From the NCBI GenBank assembly GCA_037447655.1, contig JBBHKE010002617.1:103195-167194 (forward strand): a stretch of DNA of 64,000 nucleotides, in the 5' to 3' direction. Of this stretch, positions 47,200 through 55,382 are shown piece after piece; positions within the stretch are counted from its first letter, which is position 1, and each line of letters begins with the position of its first letter. A program made the translations under genes and the position numbers. The notes below the pieces were generated by a model. The model saw only the letters and a list, made by a program, of their open reading frames with translations, was not told the DNA's origin and did no database searches. The stretch comes from Zygnema cylindricum (lineage: Eukaryota; Streptophyta; Zygnematophyceae; Zygnematales; Zygnemataceae).

Positions 47200-47741
47200 C
47201 TGTTATAAAAAGGATCATTTAAGTATACATTTTTCAGCGGAAACATTCAAAAATTCCAGACATCAGAAATTCACAGATAACAAAGGAACTCGACCAAATA
47301 GAAAATATATTCAATCGAACTTTTTACATCCCTTTTCTTCCTTCAACTTCACTTCCTTTTCTGATATCTAAAACTATACAATACTCCTCCTAAAATACTT
47401 TCTTCCAACACCACCAGAAGACAAAACTATACTATTTCTGTCACAATTCCACTCAAACTCCACTTTCACCAATTTTTGACACTTAGGCGCTGAAACACTT
47501 AATAAAACATTAGTGCGCCGAAACTAACCATGATCTAGACCTAAGACCGTACCACGGTTCTACGCACTAAATAATTCACCAACCGTATAGTACCACGTCA
47601 CGAACTTTAACCGACACTCAGACTAAACAAGATGTTCCGGGAAAAAACATAACTGCCGACTTCAACTGATCATTAATTTAGCATAAACACAAACTGAACA
47701 CATAACTGAACTGAATTTACACATTGAAATCTTAACACTAC
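47200..47741 (-). other. Putative intron in gag of element D
   Basis: Minus strand 47741-47200 begins GTAGTG, ends TTATAACAG, is AT-rich and stop-laden, and interrupts gag in phase 1 so that splicing keeps the frame. The gags of A, B and E have no such segment at the same place. An inserted spacer rather than an intron is possible. Confidence 0.5.
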
Positions 47742-47911
47742 CAACTGTAGAGGCGGAGGTGCCAGAAAAACGTGTCCCTCCAAACCCAGGTGGAGGTGGG
47801 CATCCAATTTGTCCAGACACTATGCCCCATAGATGCTTCTCAAATAGTTCTCCCTCCATCATCATTTCCCAATAAAGAAAGTCTGATCCATCAAATATGG
47901 GCACCCTAGAG

Positions 47912-47926
47912 GGTGGGCCCATAACC
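47912..47926 (-). promoter_or_regulatory. Primer binding site of element D, half-tRNA type
   Basis: GGTTATGGGCCCACC on the minus strand directly after the LTR end (GAATTTCA), a full 15-nt complement to the anticodon arm of plant initiator tRNA-Met. It is also translated as part of gag. Confidence 0.88.
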
Positions 47927-48813
47927 TGAAATTCAGTGGTCTCCATTGACCCACAGAATGAGCAGCCTATGTAAAGCCTCTACGATAATATTTGCCCCTT
48001 CTACTTTCCCGCTCAATAAGCGCCGCCTAGGCACACAAATATTTTGACCACTCTCACCCCTGTGAGGACAAGAATCCCCTGAGTGAAACGCAAAAATCAT
48101 CACTGAATTTGCTCACCTGAGCAGTAAGTTATGGCTGGTCAAAGATGACCTTTATAGTTACAAGCTCTCTTAGAGAGAGAGGTACCTAAATATTACTAAG
48201 TCTTGGTCTGCCTACTCACGACTACCTACTACTAAACCCTAGTCCAATAGGAACACTATATAGTACAAGAAGGTACAATGGGCGATGTACTTATTGTACG
48301 ACCATTGTACGACAAGGTCTATAAGGTGACACCTGTCAAATCGGAAGCCATGGTTCCTCCTCCCATCTTCTCCAGTATCAAATAATGTGGCGCCACGTGG
48401 CACCGCGTGACGCTATCTCCGTATGCCGCCCAAAGCTCACTTCGTGTGGCGGCTATAATGCCGGTTGTCCGATCAAAACATATTTTACACGGTTCAGATT
48501 CATGTACATGCAGAAATTGCTCCTTTTGGTTAGTCTGCTGTTAATTAGCTGTTGCGTTAATGTTTATATATTTATGAAACCCGTCACGTGTATCGTTTCG
48601 TAACGCCTTAATTGTTAAGGCGTTTGGCTATAGAGAGTCTAGAGGTCGCAGGTTCAAATATTCCTAGGCATCATTTTAGCAAAATACCATTTACTTCAAC
48701 AACTGCCACTTTCTAAATATTGCGGCAGCCATGGCGCGCCTTTGATCCTCACTCTCTTTCTTTGAAGCAAAAGTAAAATAGGGAAGTGAACTATTAATTA
48801 CCTCTTTTCAACA
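47927..48813 (-). repeat. 5' LTR of element D
   Basis: 887 bp, TGTTGAAAAG to GAATTTCA on the minus strand. Contains TATATAG near 48245-48260 on the minus strand as a possible core promoter, and on the plus strand the tRNA-like segment with GGTTCAAATA at 48651. Confidence 0.9.
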
Positions 48814-49229
48814 CAGACGAGTGGAAGGGTGACACGCATCCAGTCAGTGGCCTTGTCGTAAACAGGACGTTCATAAAGGACATCGGCCGTAGTACCTTTT
48901 TGTACTTTACAGTTATTTGATTGGTTCGTACTGCATTAGATAGGGATTGTGAGAAGGGTTAGGACTTAGCATTTTTTGATACACAATCACCTCTCTCTTC
49001 GAGAGTTTGTATAAATTGGCATTTTGCCACCTCGTAACTTATCAGCTGGTTGGTCGTTTTGAGTAATTCTTTTTGCTACAAACCTAGGGGAGTCTTAGCT
49101 CCACAAGGGTGCAGTCAGACTATCACTTTCCCTTCTTGGGCAATAGTGGTTGTGGCTTGAAGTGGGTTAGTTAAAAACTATCTGGAGGATTCCTGAATTC
49201 TGTAGTCCGATAGAGGACACATAATTGCA

Positions 49230-49244
49230 GGTTATGGGCCCACC
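49230..49244 (+). promoter_or_regulatory. Primer binding site of the A-family array, half-tRNA type
   Basis: GGTTATGGGCCCACC directly after the LTR end ATAATTGCA. It is an exact 15-nt complement of plant initiator tRNA-Met from the anticodon stem through the CAU anticodon. The first ATG of gag lies inside it. Confidence 0.88.
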
Positions 49245-50175
49245 CACTAGGGTGCCCACCTTGAATGGATCTGGGTTCATCTATTGGGAAGCCATGATGA
49301 TGGGGGCTTTGTGCGAAAAACGATATTGGTGTATCGTAAGTGGACAAGTGAAACATCCACCTTCGAGAACTTCACCAGGATTTAGAGGAGCAATGTTTGT
49401 TGCAGCAGTGACTGCTTCAGCGGAGGAGGCAGATGATGGGGACAACAGTGTGTCCGAAAACGCGAAAGGGAAGGAGACACCCCTCACTCCTATTGCCACG
49501 GCACCGAGAGTGGCGACCGTGAAGACCGCGGAAAACGATACTGAAAGGTGGGAAGACGTAAACATGGCTGCCAAAAACTTCATTCTAAGGCACCTCACTC
49601 AAGCTTTGGCCAACCCTCGCCTTGACATTTACAAGGCCGAGGAGTTGTGGGTGAGTTTGGTGGAGATCTATAGAGCTGGTACTATTCAGGAGCTCTAGTT
49701 GGCTAAGCAAAAGCTAGTGAGTTACAGTTATAAAAAAGGAAAGATGTTAAATTATTGTAATGATCTCTCTTGTTTGTATATGGAGATGGAAAGTGTCGGG
49801 TGGAAAAGTACAATGAAGATGAAAGTTAACATTCTCATCATGAAGTTACCAGACGAGTAGGAGAACATAGTATACCGAGTAGAAGAAATGAGTGATAGTT
49901 CATCGAAGTGGAATACCGTGGTTAGGATCATACTTGTGCAGGAAAACACAATACAGATTAGGAGAGGAGGAAAGAGCATTCAAGCTGTAGCTGCAGGAGG
50001 GGAACGATGGGGGAAGGAACCAAAGAAACCGTACAAAGGGGAAAGAGATCAATCTGGAGGACCTAAGCCTCCAAAGGGTCTTTGTCATTTTTGCAAAAAT
50101 CCTAGACACTTTATAGCATATTGTGTCAAGATGTCGGAGCTGAGGCTCCAAGAGAACCGTGGAGGGGGTTGTTTT
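49233..50175 (+). pseudogene. gag of the first A-family unit
   Basis: Begins at the ATG within the primer site (MGPPTRVPTLNG), followed by the copia gag N-terminal WEAMMMGALCEKRYW block, an acidic linker, the ILRHLTQALA and LVEIYRAGTIQ helices, and a CCHC knuckle (CHFCKNPRHFIAYC) near 50090-50130. In-frame TAG at 49696-49698 (shared with the other A copies) and at about 49858. It is cut off at 50175 by an inverted LTR piece. Confidence 0.85.
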
Positions 50176-50777
50176 TGCAATTATGTGTCCTCCATTCGAT
50201 TACAGAATTCAGGAAGCCTGTAGATGTTTTTTTACAAACCCACTTGAAGCCATAACCACTGTTGCCCAAGAAGGCAATTTCACAATCTGACTGCACTCCT
50301 GTGTAGCTTGGACTACCTTGAGTCTGTATCAAAATGAATTACCAAAAACGGCCAACGAACCGATTAGTTATGAGGTGGCAAAAATGCCAATTTATACAAA
50401 CTCTCAAAGAGAGAGGTGACTATGTATCCAAAAATGCTAAGTCCTAACCCCTCTCACAATCTCTATCTACTACATTACAAACCAATCAAATAACTGTAAA
50501 GTACAGAAAAGTACTACGGCCGATGTCTTTTCTGTACAACCTGTGTACGACAAGGCCACTGAGTGGACGCGTAACACCCTTCCACTCGTCCGTATGTTCC
50601 ACAGAATTCGTGCGACCAAATGTTATCCCTCCACGTGGCGCTAGGTCATGAAACGTCCATAAACGCCAAAGTGACCATTCTGCGATCACGGCAGTGATAT
50701 ATGCCGTCAAATTAAATCCGACATTGAATGTTGGTCATCGAAACAAATGTCGGAATCATTTGTTTTGAGCAAAATGA
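50176..50777 (-). repeat. Inverted partial A-family LTR inside the internal region
   Basis: Starts exactly at the LTR terminus (TGCAATTATGTGTCC, complement of the LTR end) and continues as the inverse of the last 600 bp of the A LTR. It stops without reaching the LTR start. It replaces the end of gag, the protease, the integrase and the first part of RT. The junction at the exact LTR terminus is what self-integration of a cDNA would produce. Confidence 0.8.
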
Positions 50778-51892
50778 CAGTGGAATAAGAAACTAGACGA
50801 GTGTCTCACTGGTCTGGGATATATCGAGATCAACTCTGACCATTCTATTTATATCTTTGAAGTTGAGAATGGTGTCATTTTTATTGCAATCTATTTGGAT
50901 GATATGCTTGTGCTCACTAAGTCTTTGGAAAAGATCAATAGGCTAAAGAAAGATCTTACAAGCAATTTTGATATGAAAAATTTAGGTGATGCAAGATACA
51001 TTTTAGGGATCCAAATGGAGAGAGATAGGGGGAAAAGGATTACAAGTCTTACTCAGAAAGAAGAAATAGGTAATATGATTGAGAAATTCCAGATGAAAAA
51101 GGCTAATAGTTGTACCACTCTCATAGACTTGAAAAAAGTAAGTGATGGGAGTGTACAAAGATGCGTGATAATCTTAGATGATCTGATGAGTCCAGAGGAG
51201 AGAGAGTTTATGAAGTCTATCCTTTACAAACACGTCGTAGGAAGTTTGATCTATTTTATGAATTGTACATGGTCGAACATAGCAGCAGCACTAGGAGTCC
51301 TCAGTAGGAGTCTTAACGATCCTAGAAAGTGAGATTGGGAGGCAGCCAAGAGAGTCATGAGATATCTGGTAGGAACCACAGAGTTACGGTTGCATTTGGG
51401 AGGGGAGCTCACGATATCACTACTTGGAGTGATGCCACTTATGGGGATGCACCTATGAGAAGATGCACTTCTGGGTATGTGTTGTATGTGGGGGAAGGTG
51501 CTTGCTGTTGGAGCAGTAAACAAAAAAAGCTGGTTGCTTAGTCTACTATGGAGGCTGAGTATATGGCCTCTTGTTCGGCTGTGAAAGAGTTGATGTGGGT
51601 CAAATCATTTTTGGAAGAATTGGGGTATATGAAAGAGGGAGTGCATGAAGTTTTTTGTGATAATCAGGCTGCCATTACTATTGCAGCCAATCCAAAACAT
51701 CATTTTAAGGCTAAGCATATGGACATAAGATTGAGCTTCGTGAGGGAAAAGGTTGAAAATAAAATTGTAAATCTTGTGTATAAATCCGATGAAAAAATTG
51801 TGGCTGATATGATGACCGAACCTGTGACCTCTCCCAAGTTAAAATATTGTAGGGAAATATGTGGATTAAAACAAAAGATAAAATTAGACTAG
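50778..51892 (+). pseudogene. RT C-terminal part and RNase H of the first A-family unit
   Basis: Resumes in RT at the GLGYI block, with the active site changed to YLDDMLV, then DARYILGIQMERDRGKR. RNase H follows with TTWSDATYGDAPMRRC, STMEAEYMAS, CDNQAAITIA and the terminal CREICGLKQK. Stops near 51331 and 51541. Ends 13 bp before the next LTR, next to the polypurine tract. Confidence 0.85.
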
Positions 51893-51905
51893 AAAATAAG
51901 GGGAG
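51893..51905 (+). promoter_or_regulatory. Polypurine tract
   Basis: GAAAATAAGGGGAG immediately precedes the LTR start TGTTGAAATA at 51906. The same motif precedes the 3' LTR of element E (61766-61776), and AAGGGGAG precedes the 3' LTR of D on the minus strand. Confidence 0.8.
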
Positions 51906-52905
51906 TGTTGAAATAAATAATTTTTGGGTATTTTGTAGGTCTAAATATATTAGCGCAAACATATAAGAAAAATACAGGCAGCCTGCCTCCATCTCTTCTC
52001 TCTTGTCCCTATACTTGTTGTAGTCCTTAAAAGAGAGAGAGAGTGATGGAGCCATGGCTACCTCAGCTCCATAGGCAAGACTAAAGAGTGGCTTAAGTCA
52101 CTCTCAACAAAAGGTTGAGCCCGGCAAGACTAAAACGTTCGACCACCTGAGCGCGGCGTAGCGGTTAGCTCTAACCAATCTGTCGTAGAAGTCCGTTAAG
52201 ATATATAGGGTTTGATATGTATTTAAACTATTGTATGGTACTGATATCGATTAACTAAAATATGTACGAATGAACATAAAACTAGTTAAAGTTTAGTGCG
52301 GACGTCATTTCGCACGAAACAAATGAATCGGATTTTTTTTCGACGGTCGACATTTAATGTCGGATTTAATTCGACGACACACATCAATGCCGAGATCGTG
52401 GAATGGTCACTTTGGCATTTATGGACGTGGCATGACCTTGCGCCACGTAGAGGGATAACATTTAGTCGCACGAATTTCGGGGAACTTACAGACGAGTGGA
52501 AGGGTGACACGTGTCCCCTTAGTGGCCTTGTCATACAAGTCGTATAGAAATGATATCGGCCGTAGTACCTTTCTGCACTTTACAGTCATATGATTGGTTC
52601 GTACTTCAGTAGATAGGGGCTATGAGAGGGGTTTAGGACTTAGGAAAATTTGGTAGGTAGTCACCTCTCTCTAAGAGAGCTTTGTATAAATTGGCATTTT
52701 TGCCGGCTCATAACTTATCGGCAGGTTGGTTGTTATAAGTGATTCTTTTTGCTACAAACTCAAGGGAGTCCAGGCTGCACAGGGGTGCAGTTAGACTATC
52801 AGTTTCCCTTCTTTGACAGCAATGGTTGTGGCTTGAGGTGGGTTAGTTAAATATTATCTAGAGGCTTCTTGAATTCTGTAGTCCAATAGAGGACACATAA
52901 TTGCA
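51906..52905 (+). repeat. Middle (shared) A-family LTR of the array
   Basis: 1000 bp, TGTTGAAATAAATAA to ATAATTGCA. It is preceded by a polypurine tract and RNase H and followed by a degraded primer site (GTTTAATGGCCACCC) and another gag, so it serves two internal regions. Contains the stem-loop at 51986-52051 and GTATAAAT near 52683. Confidence 0.85.
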
Positions 52906-54299
52906 GTTTAATGGCCACCCTCTAGGGTGCCCACCTTCTATGGATGTAAGATCATCTATTGGGAAGCCATGATATAAGGGACTTTGTGCTAAAAATGATA
53001 CTGGGGTATCGTTAGTGGATAATTGAAACGTCCACCTTCAGGAACTCCACCAAGATTTGGAGGAGTAAGGTTTTCTGCAGCAAGGACTGCTTCAACGAAG
53101 GAGGCAAATGATGGGGACAACAGTGTGTTCGAAAAGGGGAAAGGGAAGGAGACACCCCTCACTCCTATTGCCACGACACCGGGAGCGGCGGTAATGAAGA
53201 CCGTGGAAAACGATACTCAAATGTGGGAAGACATAAACATGGCTGCCAAGAACTTCATTTTAAGGCACCTCACTCAAGCTTTAGCCACCCCTCATCTTCA
53301 CATTTAAAAGGCCGAGAACTAGTGGGTGAGTTTGGTGGAGATCTATAGAGCTGGTAATATTCAGGAGCTCTAGTTGGCTTAGCAAAAGCTAGTGAGTTAC
53401 ACTTGCAAAGGAGGAAAGATGCTAGATTATTGTAATGATCTTTCTTGTTTGTTTGTGGAGATGGAGAGTGCTGGATAGAAAGGTACAATGAAGATGAAAG
53501 TTAACACTCTCATCATGAAGTTACTAGACGAGTATGAAAACATAGTGTACCAAGTACAAAAATGACTGACAGTTCATGGAAGTTGAACAGAGTGGTCCGA
53601 ATGATACTTATGCAGGAAAACACCATGGAGATTAGGAGAGGGGGAAAGACCATTCAAGCTTTAGCTGCAGGAGGGGACCGATGGGGGAACGATCTGAAAA
53701 AACCGTACAAATTGGAAAGAGATCAATCTGGAAGATCGAGGCCCCCAAAGGGCCTTTGTCATTTTGCAAAAAGCTAAGACACTTTATTGCGGATTGTGTC
53801 AAGTTGTCGGAGCAAAGGCTCCAAGAGAACTGTGGAGGACGTTCTTCCGGAGGGAAGAAAAATGCATTTGTGGTCACAAAGGTGACACGAGAAGCCAAGG
53901 AAAAGTCATTTGAAGAGGATGGGGAGCTTCTTCTTGACGAGAGTCAGGAGGAGAAGGAGATCCATCGAAGACAGAAGTGTGCCCTTGGAGCAATTCAGGA
54001 AGCTCCACTGGAAAGATGGATCATCGACTCAAGTGGATCCATGAATATGTGTCGTGATAAGCAACTTTTCACTATGCTAAGAAAGATCCCTACTGTAGAG
54101 ATAGAGTATAGGGATATGAGAATGGTTACTATAGATCTTGTGGGGTTAGTAGATCTGAAAGTCTTAGTGGAGGGTAAGACTTCTATACTCACATTCCCAG
54201 ATGTACTCTACATTCCTCAGTTGAGCAAAATTCTTGTCTCTACATCTATATTAGATGACAAAGAGTTTGATACATTCACTAGAAAGGGAGTCTTTACAG
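52906..54299 (+). pseudogene. gag and protease of the second A-family unit
   Basis: Collinear with 49233-50175 and then into protease. It carries the same in-frame TAG at 53371-53373, a frameshift at the CCHC knuckle (about 53760) and further stops. The protease motif is changed to DSSGSMNMCR near 54026. The reading frame is broken at 54300-54304, where element B is inserted, and resumes at 62674. Confidence 0.82.
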
Positions 54300-54304
54300 T
54301 TAAC

Positions 54305-55369
54305 TGCATCTGAGACCTCGATAGATCCTCAAAATGGACAGCTTGCAAGAAGCCTCTAGGATAACCTTGAACCCTTTGTGTTTCAGCAAGAATAAATGCC
54401 ACCCTGGGTGACAAAAACGCTGACCACCTTCACCCTTGTGAAGGCAAGACTTCGGTGAGTCGAAAACAAAAAGAATCTCTAAATTTTCTCCCATGAGTAG
54501 TAAGTTATGGAGGGTCAAAGTTGACCTTTTGTATAGAAACTCTCTGGGAGAGAGGGTCCTATCTACCAAATTTTTCTAAGTCTTATCTCTCTCTAAAACT
54601 CTATCTACTGATGTACGACACTAATCCTATTACACTGGCGTAAACAAAAGTACAGCTGCCGGTGTACTTTCTGTACAAATATTGTACGACATAGCCTAAA
54701 TGTCGACACATGTCATATTCGAATTTGGTCCCGTAATCCCCGGAGATGCCGCGATCAAATGTAATTGTTCCACGTGTCTTCTGATGTGGCAATGACCACA
54801 AACCGACGAGATTCTCTTCCGCGATCTTGACATTCTTCCAGGGCGTCCAATTGAATGCAGATTTCAATGCTAGCCGTCATAAGTACCTGCGCGGTTATTT
54901 TTTCGTTTAAAGAAACAAATTCGCAGTACTCGTTTCTTATCCATACTGTAATCCATACTTTTACATAACTGAATCTATGTATCCAGTAAATAGTTGCCGT
55001 TAAATGAATTATCGTACCTGGTAACATTTAAATAAATAACAAACCCTATAACATGTAACTTTAGTCCCAAACTTAATGGATAAGTCTATCGGCTACCGGC
55101 GGCTTTATCAAACAGTAGGTACCAGGATCAAATCTCGGATTCAACATCTCTATTTAAGTAAATAAACTTTTTTTCCGTAAATCAACTAATCTATTTCATG
55201 TAAACCTCTAGATAGCCTAGGTAGCCATGACTCTAGTTTCCTCTCCAACTTCTCAATGACTGCAACAACTGTGAGAGTAAGAGAGAGAAGTTAGAGGCAA
55301 ACTGCCTCGGCTTCTCTATGCATTTCATTTTAGACGTAGAAAATACTAAAACAACCATCAATTTCTACA
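54305..55369 (-). repeat. 3' LTR of element B
   Basis: 1065 bp, TGTAGAAATTGATGG (minus, from 55369) to CAGATGCA (54305). Contains the stem-loop with AACTTCTC/GAGAAGTT arms around 55235-55300 and an antisense tRNA-like segment. Confidence 0.88.
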
Positions 55370-55382
55370 CTCACGTTATTTT

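Larger units (their letters stand above)
46250..47946 (-). pseudogene. gag of element D, starting inside the LTR and probably spliced
   Basis: The frame opens at ATG 47946, 20 bp inside the 5' LTR, and runs through the primer site (VMGPPSRVP) to about 47742. A 542-bp segment (47741-47200) then has intron-like borders (GTAGTG and ATAACAG). Skipping it leaves the frame intact and rejoins gag with the acidic EDEDEEGEE segment. Then come the helical gag core (LQQQQLAENKI, NYCNDLGALFGELES) and the CCHC knuckle CHFCKKPGHYMADC. A stop near 46989 and a frameshift near 46715 disable it. Confidence 0.75.
42071..48813 (-). mobile_element. Nearly complete copia element D (6743 bp)
   Basis: Both LTRs are 887 bp (48813-47927 and 42957-42071) and differ at roughly 20 to 25 positions by eye, with no size change. 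The target duplication is CAGAC (48814-48818) and CAAAC (42066-42070), one mismatch; the uninterrupted LTR at 52495 reads CAGAC, which fixes the site. Between the LTRs are the primer site, gag, protease, integrase, reverse transcriptase, RNase H and a polypurine tract, in Ty1/copia order. It is the youngest-looking full-length element here but carries several stops and frameshifts. Confidence 0.9.
41478..49229 (+). repeat. First A-family LTR of the array, split by element D
   Basis: Parts 41478-42070 and 48814-49229 together give about 1004 bp after removing the 5-bp duplication, matching the A LTRs at 34460 and 51906. Starts TGTAGAAATTACTAG, ends ATAATTGCA. The second part carries TATAAAT near 49011 as the likely core promoter. 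Confidence 0.85.
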
